NCBI GenBank assembly: GCA_944472155.2
Contig: OX235272.1
Span: 10,648,354 to 10,712,353 of the forward strand
Source of the DNA: Trichobilharzia szidati
Lineage: Eukaryota; Platyhelminthes; Trematoda; Strigeidida; Schistosomatidae
Length of the DNA: 64,000 nt
Direction: 5' to 3'
The notes beneath the pieces are model-generated. The model saw only the letters and a list, made by a program, of their open reading frames with translations. It was not told the origin of the DNA and did not search any database. Below are positions 10,621 through 22,325 of this stretch, in pieces. Within the stretch, counting starts at the first letter, position 1. Each line of letters starts with the position of its first letter. Position numbers and translations under genes: made by a program.

Positions 10621-11050
10621 ATTTCACCTGTTTAGATCCGTGTGAAATTTAAGCATAATCTAATATCCAAAATATGAATTCACGCAGAGTGGTTATTACT
10701 TTCGTACTAATGGATATTTCATTTGAAATCACTATGAATGATAATCACTCAGATTGTAGGATCAGTATAAATTAGAAGAAGAACAAATATTCACAAAGAC
10801 AGATAAATAAGTTGAGGTGAATAGTGGGAATTTATGGATGCAAGTTTCGCACATATGAACACTCATCAGTATTACGTATTGCGAAAAATTACTTATGCTT
10901 CAAGCGTGATGAATTCTTAAAAATACACATCTTAATTGAGTAGTTATTTTTATATTTTTCGTTAAGTGACTTCTATCTTGAAGAGAAATGCTTGCAATCT
11001 CTGTTTTGTATGTCACCTCTTAGTATGGATGTTCTCATGATGTCTGAAGG
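10621..11050. other. No gene; contains a hammerhead-like string
   Basis: Probable intron or intergenic sequence. At 10833-10880 the minus strand reads CTGATGAGTG, a loop, then GTGCGAAAC; see findings. Confidence 0.4.
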
Positions 11051-11054
11051 TTGA

Positions 11055-11250
11055 TAAGATGTTACTTGGCTTATGATGACTAGTAGTGAAATCCAGTTCT
11101 GATGAGCGTTTCGTCCTCTTTTGAGACTCGTCATCTGGATGAAGCCAGACCCAAAGTGGGTGATGATGATCTTCCCACTGAGATTCGAGGCCAGCGCTAA
11201 TCGTTTAAACAACACTAGGCCACTTGGCAATGAGGGCGACCTCTTATGCC
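11055..11250 (-). mobile_element. Family A (SMalpha-like) ribozyme repeat
   Basis: Minus-strand copy with a tRNA-like head (RC of 11170-11230, containing CTAGTG and a TTCGAA-like B-box) followed by the hammerhead-derived segment at 11091-11140. Confidence 0.6.
11091..11140 (-). ncRNA. Decayed hammerhead ribozyme, family A
   Basis: On the minus strand: ATCCAG, ATGACGA, GTCTC, loop, GAGGAC, GAAA, CGC..., CTGGAT. Stem I (ATCCAG with CTGGAT) pairs perfectly and the GAAA strand is intact, but the CTGANGA core is mutated, so self-cleavage is not expected. Confidence 0.6.
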
Positions 11251-12039
11251 ACGTGTAACAATATAGGCAGTTTACTAATCCTGAAGTTAGTTCTAAACTA
11301 GGTTCTTCTACAGTTTTTTCAACCGATAGATGGTTTAATGGAATTTCAGGATTTTATTTTATCCTCTCCTAACTGACAGGAATGATTTTGATGCAATGTT
11401 ATATTTGTTAAAACTTCATTACAGATTTAATAAGTGCAACACATTAGCTATGACAGGAATGTTTCTGAATGATTCTGATTGGAATTTTCAAAACTAACAA
11501 TGCTATCTAGTGTGATAATAATACGGCGGTCATCTGACTAACTGAATTGCATCACAGAAGAATTTTTATTTGCAGAGTGTTTCAAATTAATTTCAAAGTA
11601 GTTTCCGTCATGTTGCGATGTCAGTTAATCAACTGTCGGATATCAGGGAACGTTGGATTGATGCTGAATGCTAGTTTGAAGTTCCTCAGCCGTGCGAACC
11701 TGTGCCCCCTCTCCCACAAGGGATGAAATATAGGATGTCTAGGTTATACAGGCGATCATTTTAACCGTCCAATGACGTGTGTATTGCAGCTACTGTAGCC
11801 GCTACCGTCAATCATTATTACCAGTGTGCACTTGCTCCATGTTTAACATGGTGTAACCCATCCAGAATGGAAATATCAATTTCCTGTTCATTAACCAGTC
11901 CCCATACGATGGGTATCTTATAGTTCTGACGAGAAGTTTGAGGTCAGTGGAAATCATTATTGCTCATCTCTGGCTGTGATGTTTATACTCCCTCCCCATT
12001 TTAACAGAATTTGGAATTCATTTGTCAGTCAACTCCAGT
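11251..12039. other. No recognised gene or element
   Basis: Unclassified non-coding sequence of mixed composition. No frame longer than about 60 codons. Confidence 0.45.
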
Positions 12040-12126
12040 AAGTGGGCTCACCTCGAAACCTGAAGTTCCTGTGCCTGATCCCTGTTGGAGTTGTGTATGC
12101 ACACTGCTGAAGGGTCTCACATGATA
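12040..12126 (+). mobile_element. Family B fragment cut by a PLE end
   Basis: A degenerate tRNA-like part ('gaagttcctgtgcctgatcc') is followed by 'actgctgaagggtctc', the start of a B hammerhead. It stops there, where PLE sequence begins. Confidence 0.45.
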
Positions 12127-12800
12127 TGATGGAGAAGATTTGTAGCTCAAGTGGATGATTTCGATGTGGTTGTATTCTCTGATGTGGATGGTTTATTTGC
12201 GAAGCTTTCATTGCCTCCTACTAGGCAACATCTTCAGCACATAATTCAATTCGCTGAAGTGAGCTTTTGGATTTCTTCACGAGTTTATCAATCATTTCTC
12301 CTGGTGTGGTGAACTTGAACGTGACTGGTTATTTTTGTGTGTTTTCACACTTGTATTGATACTGATTGTTTCCTTGACCTGAGCAGTCGAATTCGACTGG
12401 GACAACGTTCAAATATTAGACAGAGGAAACACCAAGAGTACCAGAGCACTTTTAGAAGCCTGGTATTCCAGTGAATCATCAATTAATAGACACATTGACG
12501 TAGACAACATTCACCAGTCGATAAGAAGGAAATCTCTCACACACAAAGGGTCAAACTTCAGGTCAAAGAAACAATGAACAACGATAACAATACAAGTAGC
12601 TGCCTAGAGGGTGTGAAAACACACAAAAACAACCAATCACGATGTACAAGATTATCACCAGGAGAAATGACTAATAAACTCGCGGAGAAATCTAAAAGCT
12701 CACTTCAACGCATTGTAATATGCGCTGAAGATGTAGCCTAGTAGGTCAATGAAAGCCTCGCAAATAAAAAACCATCCAGTTCAGAGAATACAACTACATT
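12127..12800. mobile_element. Penelope-like end with large inverted repeat
   Basis: Bases 12127-12350 are largely the reverse complement of 12600-12800: 'gctttcattgcc', 'catcttcagc', 'gtgagctttt' and 'atttctcctgg' on the left recur inverted on the right. The middle part encodes a remnant of the PLE C-terminus ('FDWDNVQILDRGNTKSTRAL') equal to WDNVHILDRGNTKNAREF at 1665-1715. This is the same PLE family as 1265-2075, with the inverted end preserved. Confidence 0.7.
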
Positions 12801-13414
12801 AAAGTCTTAAACGGGACTGTCAGCCTTTCTCTCACTGTTATCAGCTCGTGACCTCACATAAACTCCATTAAATCTCTCGCAAATTAAAACTTGTAAAAAA
12901 ATTTAAACCAAAGCATGTCTTGAGAAGTTCACACTATACTGGATAGATACTTCTATTACAGGATAGATTCTACTTCAAAAATTAATGAATACTGAGATAT
13001 CTCTAAAGGAACTAGCTAACTTCAAAATCTACTCTGATTTAAGAGTTTGTATCCAGTCAGTTTATAGTAGAGAATATTCATTTCTAAACATCATCTTTGA
13101 TTTACTAAAATTAACCATTTACATATTACTATTTAAAATATTCCATCAACGCCGGATAAATACATATGACAAACACTCACTTCTACATAATTAAGTGGTT
13201 GGATAAAAAACAATTTTCCAGAGGAAAAGTGTATCTGACATTAGAATTAAGTAGCACAGTGACATTTTGGAGCTAACCAACAGAACTATAAACTTAAATA
13301 AAACACAATTTACACTCTCAACACCCTCACCCTTAATAAATATTTCCCCTATATCGTTTCACTTGACCATCATTGCATATTCAAGAGTTAGTGTGTTTGG
13401 AATTGATTTGTTCC
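12801..13414. other. No recognised feature
   Basis: AT-rich. A 69-codon frame at 12985-13194 has AT-biased composition and no recognisable domain; treated as chance. Confidence 0.5.
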
Positions 13415-13830
13415 TAGTTTGACCTACGGGTTCGAACCTAGGACCGTTTGGTTACAAGGCAAACTAGCTGACCATTCAGGCACTGTAGTCAGATCCATTA
13501 GCGCGTGAATTTCAAATTCTACTAACTCACTATTTTAGCACAATGACCAGGCAATGTCATTGTCAAGGATTGCTTTCAAGTCTGACGTAGTGGACCCACT
13601 GATGTTGACGAATTCCCACTAGATCTGCAGTCATCAGCGAGCATCAGATGGTTTACGAACTTGCATTGTAACTAGAAGGTCCTGGGTTCGAATCCCTTGT
13701 GGTGGGTGGGTGTGTACTGCTGAATAAGAGTCCCACACTGACACGAAACAGCTGACTGTCCAGTAGTTCCTGAATGGTTTTCAATGGTTCTCTAACTGAC
13801 ATTATTACGTCATTAAAAATGAATTCAGTA
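13415..13830. mobile_element. Family B inverted pair
   Basis: A minus-strand B fragment (13415-13645, lacking the ribozyme) meets a plus-strand B fragment (13646-13830). The plus part has a tRNA-like B-box (gggttcgaatccc) and a damaged hammerhead at 13714-13772, with an insertion in the core (CTGAATAAGAG). Confidence 0.65.
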
Positions 13831-14754
13831 ATAACAATTTTATACAAAGCTTAGTGTGATAGTAAAGCCCAACCCCCTCAAGATACATGAATTTGAATGA
13901 ACTCCACGAGAATATTAGTAAAAATACAGCATTTCTAATGCAACAAAAGACCACCTATGCTACCATGGAACAATGAAGATGCTATCTTACATGTATGTTT
14001 AATTCAGAAGCCTGCTGCCTAGATATATGACTATCAAATGACAACATTTATCGCCACTGACATCAGCAAGAATTATTCGTCATTGAAACCCATGAATTTA
14101 CGTGTAGGATTTATTTAACACATCATTGTAAAACTTCAAATCTATTGATCCAATTAGTATACTGAACAGATGACCTTGAAATGAACCAATCACAGGCGTC
14201 AAGGTTATAGGATGCCATTTTTACCTTGAAATTAAGACTGACAGGGTTGAAATGAATTCAGAAATAACAGTTTTTGGGGTGTTTTTTTTATTTGTCTCAC
14301 ATTTAAGAGGAAATATTATTTTTTATTTCTAAAAACTAAAAATACACATTTAAGTGAATAATTAACTAATTTTCTGGAAATGAAATTAGACATAAAAATG
14401 AGTTAGTTAGTTAGTTTGTTTGTTCTATTTTGAAGTAGTGTCCTTGAAATTTTCAATAACCCTAGACTATGTGGAAATTATTTGGGCGTGATAGACAGTT
14501 AGACTTATAAATGTTGTTCACATTGTTTTTATTGAGTTCATTGTCTCGATTTCTCAAATTTTTAATTTTACTTCACTTTATTTAGAGTATGTATGATTCA
14601 TAATAATGGAAAAAGACACAGAGGAGAGGGACAGAGACAGAACCTGAGAATATTAATCGTATCATCATGACTAATTGAATAAAAGGGTTTATGAAAGCAT
14701 CTATTGTCTGGAAATATGAAGTAAAGTACAATTACTAACATGTATTAAGTATTT
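13831..14754. other. No gene; AT-rich sequence
   Basis: No coding frame or recognised repeat. Short (ttag)n-like tract near 14403. Confidence 0.5.
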
Positions 14755-15083
14755 TTGATTGGACACTAGTCAGTAACCAGTGTTATGTGTCTAGTCCTTG
14801 GTATTTGGTGCAGACTGAATTCCCTATCAGTCTGTCAAGTTTGCAATGTGGCCACCATACCACTAGGTGGCTCACCATCCAGATGCACTGCGAATTGCTG
14901 GTATTAGATGGTTGGAGGAAATCGGCCACAGGAAGCCCTACATGACCTAGGTTTCGTGCTATTCGGCACTCACCAGTTAGTCAGCAAGGCGTAATATCTG
15001 CGACCATGAAGGAACAACTCATGTCCCTTCTGAGATCCGAAGCCGCGTCATCCAGTAAGTGCTGCAGTCAGAGACGTTACCAC
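14755..15083 (-). mobile_element. Family C ribozyme repeat
   Basis: One minus-strand unit from the 'ccaatcaaaa' end to the tRNA-like head. The ribozyme segment at 14945-15000 keeps stem II (GTGC with GCAC), GAAA, CCTAGG and GTC, but the core carries an 8-nt insertion. Confidence 0.65.
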
Positions 15084-15425
15084 TGAGCTGGCCACATTTC
15101 AAGCTTGATTGATAGAATTCCGTCTGCACCAAAGAAAGGACTAGACACATTACGCTAGTTCCTGACTAGTGTCCAATCAAAAACATCCAATACAGTCCTA
15201 CAGGAGGTCGGTCGCGAGTCAGCCCGAATAGCTCCTCAGTGGTAACGTCTCTGACTGCAGTACTCACTGGGTGACGCGGGTTCAAATCTCAGATGGGACA
15301 TTAGTTGTTCCTTCGAGGTTGCAGATACACCTTGCTGATGAGTGCCAACTAACATGAAATCTAGGTCGAAGGCTTCCTGTGGCCGATTGCCTCCAGCCAT
15401 CCTATGTATTACGTACTGAACACAA
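15084..15425 (+). mobile_element. Family C ribozyme repeat, inverted relative to its neighbour
   Basis: Plus-strand unit with 'aatagctcctcagtggtaac', a TTCAAATCT B-box, and at 15330-15375 a hammerhead with intact CTGATGA core but broken stem II. It forms a head-to-head pair with 14755-15083, joined in the tRNA-like part. Confidence 0.65.
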
Positions 15426-15429
15426 AATC

Positions 15430-16030
15430 CAACTGTAATTTCACGTACTCTGATCGGTAATTCGCAAATTATGCACAATTGAAGGGGCTGGAAGTTCACC
15501 ATCACAGTTTCCTTTGCAGAAACAAAATGACATCTGCCTGCTACCATTCATGGCGATCAACAAAAAAACCCAGCAGAAATGCATAGTGCTATATACTACT
15601 GATTGGGTGAAATGAGTAGTTATGTACCACATACATTAACCAAGTTAGAACTTACCAACCAGTCAAATCGATGGAAGTAAAACACCGAATGGCCACTTAT
15701 CTCGTTTGGGGCTGAGTTTATCAGCGGTGTATGTGGTACTACCTCAGTTCAGAAAGTCAATCGGTTCACATAACCCGAATTCTGGCTGGCTAGCTAGTTA
15801 GCTAGCTAGCTATTTGCATTTCGAATGGTATGAACCGATTTATCCCTCTCACCCCAGTCAAAATTGGGTACGCTGTTAATGAACTAGGCCACAAACGAAT
15901 GAAATGGTCTTTCGATGTTTAGATCACATCAGTATGGCTAGCTAACAAGTGCTACACAGGTTGATATGGCTAGTATCCTACTACTCACGTCAAGTAATCA
16001 GTAGTACATAGCATAATTCACTTCATCTTG
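15430..16030. repeat. Family G palindromic repeat
   Basis: The left half (15585-15745) and right half (15865-16020) are inverted relative to each other, each ending in 'tactactgatt' type sequence. The left half carries on the minus strand ATACACCG, CTGATAA, ACTC, loop, GAG..., and CGGTGTT; stem I pairs perfectly but the core has a G8 change. A (gcta)n tract lies at 15782-15813. Confidence 0.5.
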
Positions 16031-16140
16031 TTTAATTCAACTATATCTAAGTGCTTTCATCAGTACTTCACCACAGATTTTCATCACACAGAATATGTTA
16101 TGTACTACTGACAGCCTGAGATGAATAAGGAGGGCTTGCT

Positions 16141-16394
16141 ATCCATCAAGTGCGTCGGTGGCACAGTGTTTAGGATGTTCGCCGACCATGCACATGGTCC
16201 GGGGTTCGATCCCCGGCCTGCGCACTCCTTTACCTCGCTAAGTCAGAACTAAAAGCTGGTGAAGAGGAAAGGTTGGGCATGAGGCTAGCAACCCTATCCT
16301 GTAAAAATAAACACTGCTACAGAAACTTCAAGCCTCTAGCTGGAAGCCCTATATTCCACTGGTAACGTGAAGGAATAAAAAAAAATCCATCAAG
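16141..16394 (+). mobile_element. Family D SINE with target duplication
   Basis: The element at 16151-16384 begins with a tRNA-like head (GGTGGCACAGTG A-box region, GGTTCGATCC B-box) and ends 'aacgtgaaggaataaaaaaa'. It is flanked by a perfect 10-bp direct repeat, atccatcaag, at 16141-16150 and 16385-16394. It sits inside a family G copy. No ribozyme is present. Confidence 0.85.
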
Positions 16395-16880
16395 ATAGAA
16401 GTCAGCTGAACACCAAATGGCTGTTTCGCTCATTTGGATCCAAGATCACCAGCGGTGTACTTCTTTTGATTCAGTTTTGAAAGGTGAGAATTCATCAAAG
16501 TTTCTTTTGAAGTCCGAAAGTGTCCAGATCACCTACGATATGTGATCTATTTGTGATAGCTTAAATCACAGTCAAGAAAAATCAGCATGATTCGATCGTG
16601 CTCCGTACTACTGACGAACTCATATGAGTAGTTGGATCCTACCCTCGCCAACAATTGGTGCTTGCAACTCAAATCATCGAAATGATCTGAATGCTGGATG
16701 GCTCCTTCACTCGTCTGGCACAAACGTATCTACAGTGTAATCTTATCCTAAGACCGCTGATGAAATCGGCTGAACACGAGTGAAGCAGCTGTTCAGTATT
16801 TAGATCCTTTTGATGACCTAGTTGGTTAACAAATGCTACTCATATCAACCAATCAATCAGTAGTATCTAGGATACTCATT
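16395..16880. repeat. Family G repeat (interrupted by D)
   Basis: Continues the G copy that starts at about 16095. At 16408-16460 the minus strand reads TACACCG, CTGGTGA, a degraded stem II ending GAGC, GAAA, CAGCCATT and TGGTGT. A second plus-strand remnant lies near 16740-16800. Confidence 0.5.
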
Positions 16881-17734
16881 AAATTGTGTTTAATTCAACT
16901 ATATCAAAATACTTTTATAAACCTTAGCTCATTTTAACAGTATATATATATATATTTATTATTGTTGAGCCTGGTGTGTTTCTAAGTAAAATTCTACACT
17001 ATTCTTATCAGTTAATTTTTCTTAAGAAACTAACATTAAACCGATTTGTACAAATAAATAAATAAAAGAAAAAAAATTGCTTAATTCTATTGTAAACAGT
17101 AAAAGTAAGTCGATGTTAGAGATTTTCTTTTCTTACTTTTTTTCTAGTCTTTTGTTAACCTACATTTCAACAGTGTTCAATGTTTCACGCTGTTCTTTTG
17201 TTTAAATTCATTAAATGCATTACAATAATAATAGGCGCATATATTGAATTTCAAAAGTAAAAGTAAATGGTCAGCAAATGAGTGTGTACCTATGTATGTA
17301 TGTGTGTCTGTATATTTGTATGTCTGTGTCTGTTTGTCTATCTTCGTGTGTATGTGTCTGTATAACAAAATGTCTAGATTATTTCAAGTTAACGCGTATT
17401 TTGAACACCTGTGTACTATTCTTTTTCCCTCGTTAGTACTTCGTAATTAGAAAGTATGAAGTGGTATCGCTTTTAAACCAGTTCACAAAATTTACTAGAA
17501 ATATCAACACTAACGTACATAATTAGAAATTTTTGAGGCTAGTTAAATTTTTTTATAAAAAGACCACTGAGAAACGTTAAAGTAGACTAATGTGCTGAAT
17601 TTTTTACTTTGTCAGGTCTCTTCAGCTGCATACAGCTACTTTGAAGATTAATAGTGATTATAGTACTTATTACGTCACATTCTAAACAGATGTTTAATAT
17701 CAACATTGGCCACAAAGTGACTTTAGTTGGAGAA
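16881..17734. other. No gene; simple-sequence tracts
   Basis: Contains a (ta)n run at about 16940-16957 and a TG/TA-rich stretch at 17285-17362. The frames through the latter are low-complexity artefacts. Confidence 0.55.
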
Positions 17735-18420
17735 CCATTAAAAATAAAGTAGTGCCCCGATGGTTATTTCGTCCTATTTTGAGACTCTTCAGAAGTGCGC
17801 ACTTATGACCTCATCATCAGAGATTGGAACGAGGATATTCAGGTTACTTGGCGTGACTCATGAATCCTAACTCCAACCAGTTCTCGATACATAACATCAT
17901 CACTAACCGATGTCATCGGTGAGTATTTATCCTCACATACCCCACTTGGGGAATCCCACTGGTCAAAACTTCTTAAGGGAAATCCAGTCCGCTTCATTCT
18001 ATAGTCAAATGCTCACTGATTTCAAGTTAAATTAGGAAGTGGAGTTAAAATTCACGGGCCGATCATTTGGGTTCCATCTCAGTAACTGAATGAGAGACCT
18101 GCTCGTCTCGTGAGTCGAAGGTCCTTGATTAATCTCACCAATTAGTATAGTAAATTGAAGCCAAGACTATCAGGTAACAGGAAGAGCCCGATTATCAGAA
18201 TTTAAAATGCACTAAACATCGGATTCTGTTTTAGTAATTAAATGGTCAAAGAGGTAATCTCGTAATCTGAAGTTCTTCGATTAGATCCCTAGTAGTGGAT
18301 TCATGGTTAAGTACAACCGAAGAGTCTCAAACTAGGACGAAACAGCTATTCAGTACTAAGCGGTTTTCAACGATAATCTGTAACTGGTGTGTCAGTTTGG
18401 GAATACCTTTACTTTGGAAA
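17735..18420. mobile_element. Family B copies, minus then plus
   Basis: Minus copy 17735-18030 carries a hammerhead with core CTGAAGA and a pairable stem II, but its stem III is destroyed. Plus copy 18045-18420 has a core changed to CCGAAGA and GAAACAGCTATT. Both are predicted inactive. Confidence 0.6.
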
Positions 18421-18544
18421 TAATTATAATAATATTTTCAGCAAGGTTTCACACAGCATTGATTGTGATAACACACTTAGCTCAGCAAAGATGAGGTTCA
18501 GCTGACACTATAAGGTGTTCTGTTTGATTGATTATGTTACCAAA

Positions 18545-19985
18545 GAAGGGCGACTTACGCCTCACTCTCAAAGAACTGGCGCGGAATAATGCTCTTGTCC
18601 ACGCTAAATAAAATATTATTTCGTTCCATTCTGGAGAGAATAAAAGATGCACTGGATGCAGAACTCCGTCAACCACGGGAACAGGCTGGATTGATGAAAG
18701 GTGAACCATGTGCTGATCAAACTGCAACTCTACGCATCATCATCGGACAAAGCATATAATAGCAGTCAAACCTGCACCTCAACCTCATTGATTTCGAGAA
18801 GGCCTTCGACAGACAGCGTTGACTGAGACATAATTTGGAAACTACTTCAACACTACAGCATGCAGTGACCAAATCTTCATCAATCCCATCCAACAGCTGG
18901 CTATAGGACAATACCACATATCAAGTGATCCACAACAGGAAACGCAGAGAGGCGTTCGAAGTGAATACAGGAGTAAGACAAGTTGGCTGCCTATTATCAC
19001 CAATGATGTTGTTAATTGTGATAGACTGGATTATGCGTCAGACTGTGCACAGGGAGTGAGAAGACAGGAATACGTTGAGCCGATAGGAGAACACCATCTG
19101 GAAGATCTTGATTTCACAGATGACTTGTGTCCAGTTTCATATACACTCGAAGACTTACAGGCGAGAATCAGCGAACTGGCAGAAAAGACTAGCAGTAAGC
19201 AAAGCAGGACTCCAGGTTAACATAGAGAGGAAATGAAGATAACCAACCAAGTAACAGCGACCACAACTACAACCAGCACCAATCACTATCAACGGAAGAG
19301 ATTTGAAAGAGGTTGCTTTCTTCTTCCTTCACTCATCTGGCCAGGAAGCATGGTTTCAACCACAGGTGGATAGCACGGATTAAGATTTCAAAGTTGGCCA
19401 GCCTGAATCAGAAAGACAAGATACACCTTCATCAACCTGAAACAAGTTTGGAAATCTCCTGAACTAAGTCAGTGAGCATAAAGAACAAGATTCATATTTT
19501 CAACACAAATGTGAAATCAGTCAGTCGGTTTTTCTATGCGGGCCCGAAACTTGGCCAGCGTGTCACGAAAAGGATTTCTAACAGAGCGCTTCAGATTTTT
19601 ATCAACAGATACCTTCTCTGGCTCCATACTGAAGAACAAATGACCAGCCGGTCTGAATGAATTGGCAACAAGAAACTCTGCCTGGCTGGCAGAAACTCAC
19701 AGGCGAGAGACGATTGCTCAGCAAATATGTAAGAGAAAGTAGAGATGGATTGCTTGGGCCTACGCTGAGGAGGCTTTCGAATGACATCGCGCTCAACATA
19801 GTTCACCGGTCGAGTGGAATCTCAATGGAAAGCAAAAAGTGGGCCATCAGTGCGATGGTGGCATGGAGGAGATCATGTAAGTTGGAGAAGGTGAGAGATT
19901 ATGGGGAACCGTGGAGCTTTCCAGTGAAAGAGGACAATGGAGAATACAGGAGAGTGGAGGTGTGTTGTTGAAGCATTGGAATAAT
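18545..19985 (+). pseudogene. RTE-like LINE copy, heavily mutated
   Basis: Plus-strand order of RT blocks matches the 7470-8942 copy: a 'LDAELRQPREQAGL' block near 18650, 'LNLIDFEKAFDR' near 18780, 'GVRQVGCLLSPMMLL' near 18970, FTDDL near 19117 and the TYLGS-to-C-terminal region to about 19900. Many frameshifts and stops. It ends 'gaagcattggaataataa', a different 3' end from 5209-6048, so a second RTE subfamily is likely. Confidence 0.75.
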
Positions 19986-20269
19986 AATTTGGTTGATTCC
20001 ATAATGCCTCTACCAATATGTTATAGACGTGATTAGCCATTAAAGCAGTCGAAAATCTAACAAAGGTGACAAATGAATTTCAATTCATTTAAGTCATTCA
20101 AAGAGGAATTATCTGAAATAAACAGTGATGAAGTCAACTCCTTTGGTTTAGCTACGGTTTGCTACTTAACCAATGAGTTATCCCCTCTAATAGCCAGTAA
20201 ATATAAGTTTAATTAATTTTTTCATTTAATCAAATCAGACACCTAACTAGGAAAGTCAGAAGATTTAGA
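19986..20269. other. No recognised feature
   Basis: AT-rich sequence between RTE and PLE fragments. Confidence 0.5.
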
Positions 20270-20580
20270 TAATGAAAGCAGAATATTCCTGCCGAATAAC
20301 GACGCCCACCGCAGATTTTATTCAGAAATGTTTGAAGACACAAGAACGAATCAGGAGTAGTAATGTAAGTAATAAGGATCAGCCATGGCAGTACTGCCAA
20401 TATAAAGAAAGAATATCAGAGTCCCTATGTAGGATTATTCTTAATAAGGTAGGAATTTCAAGTAACCGACTTACTCAGAGACAAACTTTGTTGGCCTGAA
20501 GACCAGATAGATAAAAGTACGATGACTACTATGAGGGCAACTACATGTATGAAGCTACTATATCAGGCAGGACCAATTAG
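20270..20580 (+). pseudogene. Penelope-like element linker fragment
   Basis: The plus frame reads YKERISESLCRIILNKVGIS, the degenerate equivalent of YMEGTSETLRMILNKEGIT at 9130. PLE tail sequence resumes at 20930 after a D insertion. Confidence 0.6.
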
Positions 20581-20635
20581 ACCATCTGAATGATTGACCT
20601 TTGCTTAGTTAGATAATCTCGAAAAAAACCCAACC

Positions 20636-20882
20636 ACGACCACTCATCGGTGGCCAACCACGCCTCATGAGGTCCAAGGTTCGATCCCCGGCCATGGATG
20701 CACTCCCGAACCTGGCTATGCCAGCAATAAAACTGGTAAAGAGGGAAGGCTGGGCATGAGGCTAGCAACGCCATTCTGTAAAAATGAATGCCACTGCTAC
20801 CAACGCTCCAAGCCTCTAGTCTGAAGGCGCCCTATGTTTCACTGAGAAGGTTAAGGAATAAAAAACCAAAAGATACGACCAC
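20636..20882 (+). mobile_element. Family D SINE
   Basis: tRNA-like head with GGTTCGATCCCCGG, body 'gaagggctgggcatgaggct' type, A-rich 3' end. An 8-bp direct repeat, acgaccac, occurs at 20636-20643 and 20875-20882. Confidence 0.75.
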
Positions 20883-20929
20883 GCATACACTGAATGAGGC
20901 AGGACGTAGTAAAATTATTGAAAAAAATA

Positions 20930-21110
20930 ATAATATAGTTAGGTGCAGACACGGGGAGAAATAGAGACAGACAGACAGTGAGAATATTGACAGAATCCCT
21001 GTTCACTGAACCAACACACAACACCTATCACCAAAATGACTTAACACCAAATCAGGATATTATGTAAGACAATTACACCGACAAAAATAACAGAAAAAAG
21101 GAATAAGAAT
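20930..21110 (+). repeat. Penelope-like 3' portion
   Basis: Resembles 9520-9660: 'gagatagacaga', 'gaatcctg', a 'cacccaacac' block and 'aatgact'. Continues the PLE fragment at 20270. Confidence 0.45.
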
Positions 21111-21189
21111 TGCATATGAACTTGAAACAACCTCACTCAGTCATTAATACACTGTGTTTTTGTATGTGTGTGTGCGTTGTGTCAAATTA

Positions 21190-21480
21190 GACTATACTGC
21201 TGATGCGGGTTCGTTGGAGGCAATCGGTAGGAAACCCTAGTTTTGACCTAGGTTCCACTTTCCTTAGCGCTCATCAGGAACACGCAATATCTGCAGTCTT
21301 GAAGGAATTCATGTACCCTCCCCTCTCACCGAGAGACACAAACCCCGTGTCATCCAATGTTTCAGTGCTGTAGATAATACCATCGACATATTCGGTCTTA
21401 TAGTAGATTTCACGTAGGACTGTAATGGATAGTAGTCAATATCATGCGCCCAGTTCACAAGAGTATTGGTGCAGACAAAA
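21190..21480 (-). mobile_element. Family C repeat, degenerate
   Basis: Minus-strand copy with the 'ggaggcaatcgg' block, 'cctaggtt' and remnants of the tRNA-like head. The hammerhead keeps CTGATGA but not stem II or GAAA. Confidence 0.5.
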
Positions 21481-21664
21481 CTCTACTAGTCAGAATAGGA
21501 GTGACCAAATACTATTCTTATATGTATATGATGTACTGATGTGAAGATCAAGGGCAGGGATGATACTACTTAGCACCCAGTGAGTAGTTCTCAGCATTCA
21601 TCGCTGATGTGATCATAAATCTACTGATAACATAACAAAAATCCCTCCCTCCCCCCACCACACA

Positions 21665-21840
21665 CACAAATAATCGCTCAAGTGGCTGAATGGGTAAAGA
21701 GCTTAACCTCGTAATCTGAAGGTCTTGGATTCAAACTCTAGTGTGGAGAGTGCTCAGAAATGGAACGAAACAGCTAACCAGTGCTACCTGACTTGCAATG
21801 ATTTCTCCAGTTCAAATGTTAGTTCATGATGCAGTTTAAT
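21665..21840 (+). mobile_element. Family B fragment
   Basis: Plus-strand tRNA-like part ('gtggctgaatgggtaaagagc', 'gattcaaactc') followed by a degraded ribozyme retaining CGAAACAGCT. Confidence 0.55.
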
Positions 21841-21899
21841 AATTGAAAAATACTGGAAGAAAGCTAGACGAATCAACTATTCAGTTTTTGAATTTTTGG

Positions 21900-22325
21900 T
21901 TCTGTAGGGATTTTATTTGATTGGTTGGAGGACTTCATCATGAGCTGACATCAATTAGAGAACCAATGGAAAACAAACCAGGGAGCGCTGGACAGCCAGC
22001 TAATTCGTCCTAGTTTCCGACTCTTATTCAGCAGTACGCACACACCACTATCAGGGTTCCAACCCACGACCTTCTGGTTAAAAGCCAAGAGAGCTAGCTC
22101 GTAGACAAATAAGCCACTACTGGGATCTGACCAAATCCAATGGTCACCACATGGATTCTAACTTCTAACAATTCATGACAAAGCACGTTCACTTCTCAAT
22201 GTCTTCTTCCATGAGTTACTGCCTCTCCTTCAACCTACTGGTCACAGCTTCCTACTAGAACCCCAGATAACTACTACCTACCTGAATAGGGCCAGTGGCT
22301 AGTGAACATCATACATCATTAAATA
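21900..22325 (-). mobile_element. Family B repeat
   Basis: Near full-length minus-strand copy. The hammerhead at about 21990-22050 has a core insertion (CTGAATAAGA) and GAAT in place of GAAA. Confidence 0.65.

Noticed and set aside
16151..16225. tRNA gene at D heads (also 52640-52712, 41350-41420)
   Set aside because: Heads have A and B boxes but are attached to a repeated body with an A-rich end and occur many times, so they are SINE promoters, not tRNA genes.
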